DNA from: Nitrosomonadales bacterium
Lineage (GTDB): Bacteria; Pseudomonadota; Gammaproteobacteria; Burkholderiales; Gallionellaceae
Assembly: GCA_016195965.1 (NCBI GenBank)
Contig: JACPYR010000017.1
Location: 28,134-92,133 of the forward strand
DNA: 64,000 nt
Direction: 5' to 3'
The notes below the pieces were generated by a model. The model saw only the letters and a list, made by a program, of their open reading frames with translations. It had not been told where the DNA came from and did no database searches. Position 1 is the first letter of the stretch. Each line of letters starts with the position of its first letter. Made by a program: the position numbers and the translations under genes. Positions 1-9,768 of the stretch are shown here, piece by piece.

Positions 1-667
1 GCAATCGGTCCAGATGCGGGTTGTTCTCGAAGCCGTCTTCCAGCACGTTGCCGACGTACATCGCGGGCTTGATCGTGAGGAGGCACAGCGGCTTGACGAG
101 CAGCTTCTCATCCTCGCTCAAGCCGAAGGTACGCGCGGGCTTGCCTTCGTTCAGATGCGGCAGCAGTTTTTCCAGCAGGGCCACCAGCTTCTGCGCGTCC
201 TTGTCGCCGGACTTGGCCTTCTTGCCGTCGCGCTGAATGGTGCGCTCCACCACCGCCAGGTCGGCCAGCGCCAGCTCGGTGAGGATCACTTCGATGTCGG
301 AGATCGGATCGACGCGCCCGGCTACATGCACTACGTTGGGATCATCGAAGCAGCGCACTACGTTCACGATCGCATCGGTCTCGCGGATGTTGGCGAGGAA
401 CTGGTTGCCCAGGCCTTCGCCCTTGGAGGCTCCCGCCACCAAGCCCGCGATGTCGACGAACTCGACGATGGCGGGCTGCATCTTCTGCGGCTTGACGATT
501 TCGGCCAGGGCCTGCATGCGCGGGTCGGGTACCTCGACGATACCGACGTTGGGCTCGATGGTGCAGAACGGATAATTCTCCGCAGCTATCCCTGCCTTGG
601 TCAGTGCGTTGAACAGGGTGGACTTGCCGACATTGGGCGGGCCGACGATACCGCATTTCAAACTCAT
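1..667 (-). CDS. ychF: Redox-regulated ATPase/GTP-binding protein YchF (partial)
   Basis: The Obg-family P-loop NTPase YchF binds ATP and associates with ribosomes. The first 222 codons lie in the window on the minus strand and the C-terminal part (rest of the coiled coil and TGS domain) runs off the left edge. The start [17 protein letters not shown] carries the Walker A/G1 loop, followed by the YchF-typical [10 protein letters not shown] and the G3 motif FVDIAGLV. The region from residue 130 is the helical insert expected for the family. Recognition is near certain. YchF usually follows pth; here sqr and a cytochrome gene lie between them. Confidence 0.95.
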   Translation of the reverse strand, partial: MSLKCGIVGPPNVGKSTLFNALTKAGIAAENYPFCTIEPNVGIVEVPDPRMQALAEIVKPQKMQPAIVEFVDIAGLVAGASKGEGLGNQFLANIRETDAIVNVVRCFDDPNVVHVAGRVDPISDIEVILTELALADLAVVERTIQRDGKKAKSGDKDAQKLVALLEKLLPHLNEGKPARTFGLSEDEKLLVKPLCLLTIKPAMYVGNVLEDGFENNPHLDRL

Positions 668-852
668 GGTGGTTCCTTGCTGGATTCTGAAAGGCGCGAA
701 TTGTAACACCCTTGGGGGATTGGACTTGTCGGCTGGATGAAGCACGGCTGAAAATAATTACAGCAATAGGTCAGATTCCTGGTTGAGGGCGGGACTCTCA
801 AGATGGAGGGGTGGGCTGAATGTGCGGTCCGGGATGGATAGTAGCCGGCATG

Positions 853-884
853 CCGATCAAGATGATGGATTTCATCTTGATCGG
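853..884. terminator. Perfect 13-bp hairpin between sqr and ychF
   Basis: Arms CCGATCAAGATGA and TCATCTTGATCGG are exact reverse complements around a 6-nt loop. The hairpin lies downstream of sqr and upstream of ychF (both minus strand) in a 316-nt gap with no other supported feature. There is no clear U-run on either strand, so a factor-assisted terminator, RNA-stabilising hairpin or protein-binding palindrome are all possible. Confidence 0.45.
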
Positions 885-983
885 AGGTGCAGCGTCGTTA
901 ATCCGGCATGGCCATTCTTATCAACAGCATGAACTTTTTGACCGCCAGGCGATGCTTCATGGGGGCTGATTTCAGGATGAATA

Positions 984-2267
<1,284 letters not shown>

Positions 2268-2570
2268 TTAACAATGAACTGAAGCCCTCAATGACGACCG
2301 AGAGCGGCGACTGGTGCAAATTCAGAAACCCATACAACATGATAGCCCCAAATGGCGGTTACCAGCAAAAATTGTTACCCCAAATTGCATCGGTACCGGG
2401 AGTCGCAACAGGCGTTCAGAATGTTGGCGCCGGACGATTCTGTTGGTTGGGTAGAACAGAGTTTGCGCGATGATGGACTCAAGGATGGAATAGCGGTGGG
2501 TTTGGTACTCGGGTCAAGTATGAGATACTTCATCGGGGCAATTTTCATGTTTATCCGCAGGAGCCGGCTC

Positions 2571-3185
2571 ATGGGCAAGAAAATAAAGTTTATTGTCTGG
2601 TTGCTGTTGATGGCCTTATCGGGATTAGGTACGGTGCATGCGCAAGACGACGATTTTGCCGCCGGCAAGGCAAAGTCCAAGTTATGCCAGCAGTGCCACG
2701 GCGAAGACGGCAATAGCATCAATCCTTTTTGCCCCAATCTGGCGGGGCAGAATCCGGCTTATTTAGAGAAACAAATCCGCGATTTTCAGGCCAGGGTGCG
2801 CGTTGATCCGATCATGACCGGGGTGTCGCAAAGCGTTATTTCAGATCAGGATGTCAAGGATATTGCGGCTTACTTTGGTAGCCGCAAGCGGATGGCTGGT
2901 TATAACGCTAACAAAATCGGCCAGCTCATTTTTCGCGAAGGTAAACCTGAAAGCGGCCTGGATTCCTGTGCCAGTTGTCACGGCGAAAACGGCAGAGGCA
3001 AGCAGGACGATGCAGTGGCCTTCCCCGTGTTAGGCGGACAAACCAGGGACTACGTTATCAAACAATTGAGAGATATGCGCAGCGGCGCCCGCCACAACGA
3101 TCCCGCAGGCATGATGGGCGATATTGCCAAAAAGTTGAGCGATGCGGAAATCAGCGCGCTGGCGGATTACATTTCGGAGCTGTGA
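2571..3185 (+). CDS. Dihaem cytochrome c, c4/c553 type, periplasmic
   Basis: The 204-aa protein has a signal peptide (MGKKIKFIVWLLLMALSG, cleavage near VHA-QDDD) and two haem-binding motifs, CQQCH and CASCH, about 100 residues apart. This is the two-domain layout of cytochromes c4 that carry electrons to terminal oxidases. Methionines downstream of each motif (PIMTG; AGMMGDI) are candidate axial ligands. The start is the ATG with AGGAG 7 nt upstream; the frame is open further upstream but no other start is as good. It is divergent from sqr, so a role in accepting sulfide-derived electrons is plausible but inferred only from position. Confidence 0.85.
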   Translation: MGKKIKFIVWLLLMALSGLGTVHAQDDDFAAGKAKSKLCQQCHGEDGNSINPFCPNLAGQNPAYLEKQIRDFQARVRVDPIMTGVSQSVISDQDVKDIAAYFGSRKRMAGYNANKIGQLIFREGKPESGLDSCASCHGENGRGKQDDAVAFPVLGGQTRDYVIKQLRDMRSGARHNDPAGMMGDIAKKLSDAEISALADYISEL

Positions 3186-3239
3186 AGCGTAGCCATCATC
3201 CGGCAAGTCCCGCATCCTCAAGTCAGCAGTCTTGGTCGG

Positions 3240-3815
3240 CTAAGCGCTGTGCAGCTTCAGCATCGCCGCTTCGGGTTTCCCCTCGATGATCAGATGCGCG
3301 AGGCCATGCGCTTTTTTCATCGCCGCATCGATTAATTCGCGGTCTTCCAGGCGCGGATTGCCTAACACGTAATTGGATACTTCGCTACGCTCACCGGGAT
3401 GACCGATACCGATACGCAGCCGCCAGAAATCATTGCTGCCCAGATGCGCGATGATGTCCTTCAGCCCGTTGTGCCCGCCGTGTCCACCGCCGATTTTCAG
3501 GCGCGCCACACCCGGTGGTAAATCCAGCTCGTCATGAACAACCAGTATTTCCGCCGGGGAGATTTTATAGAACTGTGCCAGCGCACCGACAGAGCGGCCA
3601 CTGTGATTCATGAAGGTTTGCGGTTTGAGCAGCCATGTTTCATGGCCATGCAACTGGGCGCGTGCGGTCAGGCCGAGAAACTTGCTCTCGCTCTTGAAGC
3701 TCTGTTTTTGTATAAGCGCGAGTTCATCCACCCACCAGAAGCCGACGTTGTGCCGGGTGGTTTCGTATTCGCTTCCGGGATTGCCCAGGCCAATGATCAA
3801 GCGTATCTCAGTCAT
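3240..3815 (-). CDS. pth: Peptidyl-tRNA hydrolase
   Basis: Pth releases tRNA from prematurely dissociated peptidyl-tRNA and is essential in most bacteria. The 191-aa protein begins [17 protein letters not shown] and shows the family residues N12, H22 (catalytic, in [10 protein letters not shown]), the FMNHSG segment, the catalytic aspartate in VVHDELD, and [14 protein letters not shown] chose the internal ATG at 3815 because conserved sequence begins there; the upstream extension of 17 residues is not family-like. It normally follows prs-rplY, but here rplY ends in its own terminator about 21 kb away. Confidence 0.93.
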   Translation of the reverse strand: MTEIRLIIGLGNPGSEYETTRHNVGFWWVDELALIQKQSFKSESKFLGLTARAQLHGHETWLLKPQTFMNHSGRSVGALAQFYKISPAEILVVHDELDLPPGVARLKIGGGHGGHNGLKDIIAHLGSNDFWRLRIGIGHPGERSEVSNYVLGNPRLEDRELIDAAMKKAHGLAHLIIEGKPEAAMLKLHSA

Positions 3816-3938
3816 GTTGTCTTTCAATTCTGGTTGATTAACGAAAGCCGCTAATTTTCGGGCCACAGAGATTAAAAATCAAATGCTCATGAAAATCGTC
3901 ATGCAAACGATCTCCGGGCGCGCAGCGCTGAAGCGGGG

Positions 3939-4065
3939 CGCTAGTGTAGCGTTGCACTGTTGATTAAACTTAATGGAGTTATCGAGCAAGTCATTTGTGG
4001 GAGCGGCTTTAGCCGCTCCCACTGGAGAAGTTAAGTTCCAAACAGAATGCAACACTACACTAGCG
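3939..4065. repeat. Nested inverted repeat with central REP-like hairpin
   Basis: Outer arms 3939-3956 (CGCTAGTGTAGCGTTGCA) and 4048-4065 are reverse complements with one mismatch. In the centre, 3997-4008 (GTGGGAGCGGCT) pairs perfectly with 4011-4022, a REP-like GC-rich hairpin. Shorter matching segments (AACTTA/TAAGTT) lie between. The whole 127-bp unit could fold into one long stem, as small non-autonomous elements or BIMEs do. No convincing target duplication is visible. It fills most of the gap between pth and the small lipoprotein gene. Confidence 0.6.
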
Positions 4066-4079
4066 AGAAGAATGGACGG

Positions 4080-4253
4080 CTACTTTTCAGCGTCTTCGAT
4101 TTTCTTTTTCGACTCGTCGGTATTGGTTTTCACCACTTGATCTACACCCTGGGCTTTTTCAAGCGCGGCACGCTGCGGAGCGGCGATTTTCGGCGCGGGG
4201 GTGGAGCGGTCGCAGGCGGCGAGCAGCACAACGGCGAGCAAGATGTATTTCAT
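4080..4253 (-). CDS. Small predicted lipoprotein, 57 aa
   Basis: The product starts MKYILLAVVLLAAC, a short signal peptide ending in a lipobox (LAAC, lipid attachment at C14), followed by a Pro/Ala stretch and a charged C-terminal half rich in Lys, Glu and Asp (KKKIEDAEK). GGAG lies 5 nt before the ATG. It lies 70 nt downstream of mutM on the same strand, so co-transcription is likely. It resembles the short Pro/Ala lipoproteins often seen next to housekeeping genes in betaproteobacteria, but I cannot assign a function. Confidence 0.7.
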   Translation of the reverse strand: MKYILLAVVLLAACDRSTPAPKIAAPQRAALEKAQGVDQVVKTNTDESKKKIEDAEK

Positions 4254-4323
4254 GTTTTCTCCGTCCGGGAATCCTGTTGGGATATCGTCAATTCGTCGGC
4301 TGCCACTCTAGCACGAACAGCGA

Positions 4324-5139
4324 TTAGCGCTGGCAACTCCCGCAATAGAAACTGGAGCGCTGGCCCTGTTTGATCTGCTTGATAAGTGCGCCGCAATTCC
4401 GGCAGGGTTCGCCCGCCCTGCCGTACACCCAATAAGACTGCTGGAAATAGCCGGGCTGGCCGGAGGGAGCGACGAAGTCGCGCAGGGTGCTGCCGCCCAG
4501 CCGGATGGCTTCGCTAAGCGTGGCGCGGATTTCTTCTGCCAGTTTGGCGCAGCGCGGCTGGCTGAGCTTTCCGGCGGCGAGTTGCGGTTTGATCCCGGCG
4601 CGGAACAACGCCTCGTTCGCGTAGATGTTGCCTACGCCGACCACGACGTGGTTGTCCATGATGCATTGTTTGATGCTGACGCTGCGCCCGCGCGTGGCCA
4701 GAAAGAGATGGCGCGTATTGAAATCATTTTCCAGGGGCTCAGGGCCGAGGCTGGCAAGCAACGGGTGAGTGTGCACATCGCCGCCATGCCAAAGCACCGC
4801 GCCGAAACGGCGCGGGTCGCGCAAGCGCATCAGCGTGCCGTTATCGAGGATCAAGTCAAAATGATCGTGCTTTTCCGGCGCAGCATCTGCGGGCAGGACG
4901 CGCAGGCTGCCGGACATGCCCAGATGCAGGATCAGCGTGCCATTGCCGCAATCCATCAGCAGATATTTGGCGCGGCGCTGGAGTGAAAGTATCACCTGTC
5001 CGCGCAATAACCCCGGCAAATTTTTCGGGATGGGCCAGCGCAGGCTGGCGTTGCGGATGACGACATCCGCAATAGTCAGGCCGGTCAGGTGTGCGGCCAG
5101 GCCGCGTCGTGTGGTTTCTACTTCTGGGAGTTCAGGCAT
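4324..5139 (-). CDS. mutM: Formamidopyrimidine-DNA glycosylase (Fpg)
   Basis: MutM removes 8-oxoguanine and other oxidised purines and cuts the abasic site. The 271-aa protein begins [13 protein letters not shown], with the catalytic Pro (N-terminal after Met removal) and Glu. It also has the lysine in AKYLL, the helix-two-turn-helix region containing [13 protein letters not shown], and the C-terminal zinc finger CRNCG/CGSC. The start codon coincides with the attL repeat of the adjacent integrative element, so the first codons are supplied at the junction. The present upstream region is element DNA with only a weak ribosome-binding site, while the probable native GAGGT site was left at the other end (near 14655). 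Confidence 0.96.
   Translation of the reverse strand: MPELPEVETTRRGLAAHLTGLTIADVVIRNASLRWPIPKNLPGLLRGQVILSLQRRAKYLLMDCGNGTLILHLGMSGSLRVLPADAAPEKHDHFDLILDNGTLMRLRDPRRFGAVLWHGGDVHTHPLLASLGPEPLENDFNTRHLFLATRGRSVSIKQCIMDNHVVVGVGNIYANEALFRAGIKPQLAAGKLSQPRCAKLAEEIRATLSEAIRLGGSTLRDFVAPSGQPGYFQQSYWVYGRAGEPCRNCGALIKQIKQGQRSSFYCGSCQR
5118..5139. repeat. Left attachment-site repeat (att) in mutM codons 1-8
   Basis: The 22-bp sequence CTACTTCTGGGAGTTCAGGC plus AT recurs at 14633-14654 with one mismatch. On the minus strand it encodes MPELPEV, the start of mutM, and the single difference is synonymous (CTC/CTT). This is the expected layout for an element that integrates site-specifically into the 5' end of a conserved gene and restores it. 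Confidence 0.85.
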
Positions 5140-5259
5140 AGGGTTTTTCTCTGTTGATTGGCATTCCAAAAATACATAACTTTCCTATAATTTCATTGAG
5201 TTAAGCATTTGTCCCTTGTTTGTTGTGTTGATAAGTATTCTGGCATATACTTCATTTTA

Positions 5260-5277
5260 GGTTACATAGTGGTTACA
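5260..5277 (+). promoter_or_regulatory. Left pair of GGTTACA arm-type sites
   Basis: Two direct copies of GGTTACA are spaced 11 bp apart (GGTTACATAGTGGTTACA), just upstream of the integrase gene. An equally spaced pair occurs near the right end at 14556-14573. Paired short repeats inside both ends are what P4/lambda-type integrases use as arm-binding sites; this assignment is inferred from position and duplication. Confidence 0.6.
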
Positions 5278-5302
5278 CAGATGACTTAATAGTGGGAGCA
5301 AC

Positions 5303-6643
5303 ATGGCAAAAATAGTCAAAGCGGTTAAGGTGAAGCTGACATCGGGCAGGATAGCAGACTTCAAATGCCCCGCAGATAAGCAACAAGCCTTCCTTTGGTG
5401 CGACACTGTGCCGGGGCTGGCCGTTCGTGTAACGGCAAACGGCGCGAAGTCCTACATATTCCAGGCCAAGGTTAAGGGCAAATCCATGCGCCTGACCATT
5501 GGTGATGTGAGCGTATGGAGCATTGCCGATGCGCAAATCGAAGGCCGCCGCCTACAATCGCTGATAGATAACGGCGATGACCCGCGCCAAGTGAAGGCCG
5601 ACAAAGCCGCCGCCAAGGAAGCCGCGAGGCTGGCCAAGGAATCGGAAGCCGCCGCGCTGGTGCTGCAGGAAGCCCGCGAATCTGTGACCGTGGGTGCGGC
5701 ATGGCTGGAATATATCGAAGCCCGCAAAGCGAATTGGGGCGTTCACGCTCTTTATAAACATGAGCGCGCCATGCAAAGGGCAGGACAGCCGCAAAAGCGT
5801 GGCAAGGAATTGACTGTAGCCGGTGAACTGGAATCACTAGCCGATGTTCGCCTTGTTGACCTTACACCCGAGCGAGTAAATGAGTGGGCAAGCGTTGAGG
5901 TGTTGATTCGCGCATCATCCGCACGGCTTGCATTAAAGATGCTTCGGGCGTTTCTATTCTGGTGCGCCCGACACCACAACTACAAAGCAATCATCGCAAG
6001 CAATGCCGCCACAAGCCCTGAAGCCCGCGAAACGCTAGGAAAGCCAAAGGTAAAGAATGACGCGCTCCAGCGTGAGCAATTACCTGCATGGTTCGCCGCA
6101 GTGAAGAGCATCGGCAATCCTGTGATTAGCGCATTTTTACAAACCTTGCTGATAGTTGGTGCGCGCCGTGAAGAGTGGGCATCACTGCGCTGGGTTGCCG
6201 TAGATTTTCAGTGGAACAGCATTCGCATAAAAGACAAGGTGGAGGACTTCCGCATCATTCCCTTAACGCCCTATGTGGCGCAATTGCTGGCCGGATTGCC
6301 GCGCCGTAACGAGTTTGTTTTCAGTAGCCCCGCATCTATTTCCGGCTATCTTGCCGAACCTTCGGATAAGCATAACGAGGCATGTGCTGTTGCTGGTGTG
6401 GATGTGACCTTGCACGGCTTGCGCCGTAGCTTTGCAACCCTGAGCGAATGGATAGAAATGCCCGCCGGAATCGCTGCGCAAATACAGGGACACAAGCCAC
6501 AAGGGGTGCGTGAACAACACTATATCCGTCGTCCGCTAGACCTGTTGCGTATGTGGCACGTCAAAATTGAAGCGTGGATACTGGAGCAGGCCGGGATTGT
6601 GTTTGTGCCGGTGCAAGTGGGTTTGCGTGTAGTGGAGAAATAA
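5303..6643 (+). CDS. int: Tyrosine recombinase/integrase, P4 family with DUF4102 N-terminus
   Basis: This 446-aa site-specific recombinase is predicted to excise and insert the element at mutM. The N-terminal ~90 residues resemble the DUF4102 arm-binding domain (LTIGDVSVWSIADAQ). A core-binding region follows at about 130-230, and the catalytic domain carries R288 (VGARREEWASLRW), a lysine near 312 (KDKVEDFR), H371 and R374 (HGLRRSF), H397 (QGHKP) and the nucleophile Y407 (QHYIRRP). All catalytic positions are intact, so it should be active. It lies 163 bp from attL, reading into the element. A weak GGGAG site precedes the ATG. Confidence 0.93.
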   Translation: MAKIVKAVKVKLTSGRIADFKCPADKQQAFLWCDTVPGLAVRVTANGAKSYIFQAKVKGKSMRLTIGDVSVWSIADAQIEGRRLQSLIDNGDDPRQVKADKAAAKEAARLAKESEAAALVLQEARESVTVGAAWLEYIEARKANWGVHALYKHERAMQRAGQPQKRGKELTVAGELESLADVRLVDLTPERVNEWASVEVLIRASSARLALKMLRAFLFWCARHHNYKAIIASNAATSPEARETLGKPKVKNDALQREQLPAWFAAVKSIGNPVISAFLQTLLIVGARREEWASLRWVAVDFQWNSIRIKDKVEDFRIIPLTPYVAQLLAGLPRRNEFVFSSPASISGYLAEPSDKHNEACAVAGVDVTLHGLRRSFATLSEWIEMPAGIAAQIQGHKPQGVREQHYIRRPLDLLRMWHVKIEAWILEQAGIVFVPVQVGLRVVEK

Positions 6644-6678
6644 TCCCTTGAAACCCTTCATATATACCAATACAATGT

Positions 6679-7002
6679 ATGCCAATAAAAAACATTAAGC
6701 CTCTCAAGCCGAGCGAAAAGCTGGCTAAGCAATGGCTCAAGGAGGCTGCCCAAGGCAAACGGCGCTTGCTCTTTTCTCCACACGCCGAATTGCGAATGCG
6801 CCAGCGCAAGATTGGGCGTAGGCAGGTGCTGGAAACCTTGGGACATGGAACCATCAGCGAACCGCTTCACCAAGATATTCATGGGGACTGGCGCTGCAAC
6901 ATCAGTTGGCAACATGCTGGGATGCGCGTTACGGTGGGCGCGGTATTCAAGCTGCATGAAAATGGCGAATGGGTAATCATCGCAACGGTATTCGAGGGAT
7001 AA
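6679..7002 (+). CDS. DUF4258 domain protein, possible toxin of a toxin-antitoxin pair
   Basis: This 107-aa basic protein contains the DUF4258 signature (FSPHAELRMRQRKIGRRQVLETL, quoted in part as HAELRMRQRKIG) and a beta-rich C-terminal half (GMRVTVGAVFKL). DUF4258 proteins often sit directly before an Xre-type regulator, as here with a 4-nt gap, in the arrangement of type II toxin-antitoxin operons of the MqsR/RelE-like fold. No catalytic residue can be named with confidence. It could instead be a plain accessory protein. The long N-terminal Lys-rich stretch is unusual. Confidence 0.65.
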   Translation: MPIKNIKPLKPSEKLAKQWLKEAAQGKRRLLFSPHAELRMRQRKIGRRQVLETLGHGTISEPLHQDIHGDWRCNISWQHAGMRVTVGAVFKLHENGEWVIIATVFEG

Positions 7003-7006
7003 AGAA

Positions 7007-7456
7007 ATGTTGAAATATGACGACTGTGGGCTGCGGAATATATGGCTGAAAAATGGCTACCGATATGAAGTAATCGAAGGGCATGGCAAGTGCTTGGAGA
7101 TAGCCGACATAAACGGGCTACATCGCACCATTGCCCACCAATTGGTAAATTATCGCAAGCGATTGTCTGGCGCGGAAATCCGTTTTCTTCGGGTGGAAAT
7201 GGGCATGTCGCAAAAACGACTGGCCGACTGCATGGGCGTTGACGAACAGACAATTTCCCTATGGGAACGAAGCAAACGCCGCCCGACAGTGGCAGCCGAA
7301 AGGATGCTGCGCCTGCTTTATCTGGAACATGCTGACGGCAAAACCAAGGTAGCGAAAATGATTGCCCAATGGAACGACATAGATCGGCAAGAACTGGAAG
7401 AAGAATCCAAGCAAGTATTTCAGGAAACAGATGAAGGGTGGCGAATGGCCGCATAG
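7007..7456 (+). CDS. Xre/MqsA-like helix-turn-helix regulator, probable antitoxin
   Basis: The 149-aa protein has an N-terminal ~50-residue region ending in IADINGLHRTIAHQL, then an HTH: SGAEIRFLRVEMGMSQKRLA and VDEQTISLWERSKRRPT. This matches the C-terminal DNA-binding half of MqsA/YgiT-type antitoxins, but the zinc-finger CxxC pairs of MqsA are absent. It follows the DUF4258 gene by 4 nt, so the two are almost certainly co-transcribed and this protein likely represses the operon. Function as an antitoxin is inferred. Confidence 0.7.
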   Translation: MLKYDDCGLRNIWLKNGYRYEVIEGHGKCLEIADINGLHRTIAHQLVNYRKRLSGAEIRFLRVEMGMSQKRLADCMGVDEQTISLWERSKRRPTVAAERMLRLLYLEHADGKTKVAKMIAQWNDIDRQELEEESKQVFQETDEGWRMAA

Positions 7457-7467
7457 AGTTCTACCGT

Positions 7468-7526
7468 CCCCCATGCGGTTCATGGGGAAAGCGAAGCGGG
7501 CTTGCGCTGATACGCAAGTCCGCTTC
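7468..7526 (+). ncRNA. Tandem-hairpin leader resembling the radC RNA motif
   Basis: Two adjacent hairpins precede the radC-like gene: CCCCATG (7469-7475) pairs with CATGGGG (7481-7487), and AAGCGGGCTTGCG (7494-7506) pairs with 7513-7525 through one G-U pair. No U-run follows, and the gene's AGGAGG site begins about 26 nt further on. The position and two-stem shape fit the published radC RNA motif, found in 5' UTRs of radC-like, integrase and methyltransferase genes; the match is from memory and needs a covariance-model check. Confidence 0.5.
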
Positions 7527-7561
7527 TAACCACAACGCAACCTACACAGGAGGTACGCATC

Positions 7562-8212
7562 ATGGCTACTGCCATTATAGACACACCCGCAAGAGACAGC
7601 ACCAGCAAACAAAATCCGTCCGCAATGACTGCACGCGAAGAGCGTGCGATCTATCGCGCAATGGGCATACTTGAAACACATCTAAGACGAGCGCCCAGTG
7701 AGGTGCTTAACAGTTCGTCGCAGGTGCGCAAATTCTTGACGTTGAAGCTAGCGCGCGAAGAGAGCGAACAATTTGTGGTGTTGTTTCTCGACACGCAGCA
7801 CCGCTTGATTGAGGCTGAGACGTTATTCTACGGCACGCTTGGACAAGCCAGCGTCTATCCTCGGGAAGTGGTGAAACGCGCCCTGTACCACAATGCGGCG
7901 GCTGTGATACTGGCGCACAATCATCCATCTGGCGTGGCCGAACCCAGCCAATCAGACCAGCTATTGACCTGTGCGCTGAAGCAAGCATTATCGCTAGTGG
8001 ATGTGCGCATACTGGATCACTTCATCGTTGCATCAGACTGCGCGCTATCACTCGAAGAGCAAGGGCTGATGTATGGCAATCCTAAGCTGGAAAGTGAAGT
8101 GGAAAAACGTGAGCGTCGCAAGGCACTGGCGCGGAAAATACGCAAGCCGCGCCTCCAAACAAAAGCGGCAAGAGCACGCGCTGGCCGCGTGTCGATGGCC
8201 ACACACGTTTAA
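7562..8212 (+). CDS. radC: RadC-like JAB-domain protein
   Basis: This 216-aa protein of the RadC/MPN(JAB) family has the metal-binding pattern [15 protein letters not shown] (H-x-H...S...D) around residues 119-133 and the RadC-like [16 protein letters not shown] before it. It lacks the N-terminal helix-hairpin-helix of chromosomal RadC, as is typical of copies on mobile elements. The C-terminal 40 residues are Arg/Lys-rich. Despite the name, a DNA-repair role is not established for the family. AGGAGG precedes the ATG, and the structured leader suggests its own control. Confidence 0.9.
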   Translation: MATAIIDTPARDSTSKQNPSAMTAREERAIYRAMGILETHLRRAPSEVLNSSSQVRKFLTLKLAREESEQFVVLFLDTQHRLIEAETLFYGTLGQASVYPREVVKRALYHNAAAVILAHNHPSGVAEPSQSDQLLTCALKQALSLVDVRILDHFIVASDCALSLEEQGLMYGNPKLESEVEKRERRKALARKIRKPRLQTKAARARAGRVSMATHV

Positions 8213-8226
8213 GCAATATCGAGTTT

Positions 8227-8292
8227 ACCCCCGCCTAGTTTTAGCGGACGAAAAGCCGGTTCCTTCACCGGTCTGTCGGGGGTTTCTATTTT
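8227..8292 (+). promoter_or_regulatory. Two-stem structured leader or terminator
   Basis: An outer stem ACCCCCG/CGGGGGT (8227-8233 with 8277-8283) encloses an inner hairpin with arms GCCGGT and ACCGGT, followed by TTTCTATTTT. It sits between the radC-like gene and the 444-aa gene. It may be a terminator for radC or a leader element for the next gene. Confidence 0.4.
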
Positions 8293-8318
8293 GAAGGCTG
8301 ACACCGGAAGGGGTGCAA

Positions 8319-9653
8319 ATGCAGACAATTTTTACTATTCCCGAAACGCTGGCAGTGCTTGAAAAGCATACAGGCCGGACATGGACCGCCTCAGAACTTT
8401 TCGACATGGTGGGCAGCTATGGGATAAATCTGCACGCCGCAGCGCCGGTAACCGCACAAACCAAGATTGAAAAGTTTGTTGACAGCGTTGGCATGGTGCA
8501 AAAATTCAGTTTGCCGCCTGCTGACTGTGATTATTTACTTGATCCGTTCAAAGTGCCAAATAGTCATTCCGGCTTGGCTGTGCTATTTCCGGCGCAAGTG
8601 AAGCAACTTCAAATAAATGGCGAAACCCTGACAAGACACCCAAGCGACCACGACGAAATAGCGGGTGAAAATAAAGTGTTTATCGAACCCGTGCGAGTAA
8701 CCAGCGAACAGGTGCGTGTCAAGGCGGAGACACTAGAAAGGATATTGAATAGATTAGGCACGTCACAATCCTCTAAAATGAATATGCTGAAACTGGTAAA
8801 AGACCAACTGAGGTTTGATGATGAAATGCGTATTTCGTATTCCAGTGTTCGCAAGAATGCAGATGGTAATCCGTATTACGTCACAGGCGCGAGACAATGG
8901 TTGAAGGCCGTTAGCGTAATTGGTTTAATTACGCCCGGGCAATTCCTTGCGATCATGCTGGAAGGGATGCGCAACACGAACATCCTCATGCATGGCGGAT
9001 TGGATGAAAGTTATGAGCAGGAAATAATCACAGCATGGGCTGGGTTCATTCGAGACGCGCTACACAATGACGAAATCAGCCCGCGTGATGATGTGACTGG
9101 CCTTCCCATCGGCAAGATGAGCTGTGCCCCCCATATGGATATTCTTGATTGTTCTTGGTGTATGTCCGTATCTGATGCCGTTAAATTGGCCGCTTCTAAG
9201 GGCGCTGAAATCGACTTTGTGGCGATAGCGGAACACCTCTACAAAATTTATTTTGAGAACGAAGCCGCAACCGTGGAGCGGGCTGCTCCCGCCGCGAAGG
9301 TGGAAACCGTTCCTGACACAAGCCAGAGCAGTGAAGATATTGAAGAGCAAGCCGCTGCCAATAACGAAAACAAAATATTAGCCGCACTGTTTGACCCTGT
9401 GCCAGTGGACGTATTGGAAATGATGTTTCCTGCTGATGGAAAGTGGAAAAGCTGGACAGATAGAGCCTCTAGAAACGGGTTAATTAATGCCCGCGAAGGA
9501 ACCGCAATGTATAACCCTTACAAGGCCGGAATGTGGTTTGTTGTTAAGGGCAGGAAGGGGATGACTATAGGCCACTGCCGCCGGAAGCTGGCGAACCATC
9601 TGCCTGATCGTTCCCTGGATGAAAAATATCTGCTGACTGGTGAGTTAGACTAA
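8319..9653 (+). CDS. Uncharacterised protein, 444 aa
   Basis: I do not recognise a family. The protein starts MQTIFTIPETLAVLEKHTGR, with a region that could be a helical DNA-binding segment (TASELFDMVGSYGINLHAA). A central part follows (about 150-320) with Cys-containing CAPHMDILDCSWC, then a Glu/Ala-rich linker and a C-terminal ~110-residue region (SWTDRASRNGLINAREG; IGHCRRKLANHLPDRS). There is no signal peptide or membrane segment. GGAAGGGG lies 6 nt upstream of the chosen ATG; a GTG two codons earlier is an alternative. Its C-terminal segment resembles small domains near replication or regulatory genes on integrative elements, but no function is claimed. Confidence 0.7.
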   Translation: MQTIFTIPETLAVLEKHTGRTWTASELFDMVGSYGINLHAAAPVTAQTKIEKFVDSVGMVQKFSLPPADCDYLLDPFKVPNSHSGLAVLFPAQVKQLQINGETLTRHPSDHDEIAGENKVFIEPVRVTSEQVRVKAETLERILNRLGTSQSSKMNMLKLVKDQLRFDDEMRISYSSVRKNADGNPYYVTGARQWLKAVSVIGLITPGQFLAIMLEGMRNTNILMHGGLDESYEQEIITAWAGFIRDALHNDEISPRDDVTGLPIGKMSCAPHMDILDCSWCMSVSDAVKLAASKGAEIDFVAIAEHLYKIYFENEAATVERAAPAAKVETVPDTSQSSEDIEEQAAANNENKILAALFDPVPVDVLEMMFPADGKWKSWTDRASRNGLINAREGTAMYNPYKAGMWFVVKGRKGMTIGHCRRKLANHLPDRSLDEKYLLTGELD

Positions 9654-9768
9654 CCGCCATATTTCCGCCACACCATAGACGCACCTCGGCATTCTTCCAC
9701 CGGGTTGCCGCCATATAGCCGCCACTCTTCCGCCGATACCCCTTCAAATTTTCTTTACACAATTGAGT

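Noticed and set aside
2352..2570. Upstream extension of the cytochrome c frame
   Set aside because: An ATG with AGGAG at 7 nt and a signal peptide start at 2571; the extra 73 residues are not cytochrome-like.
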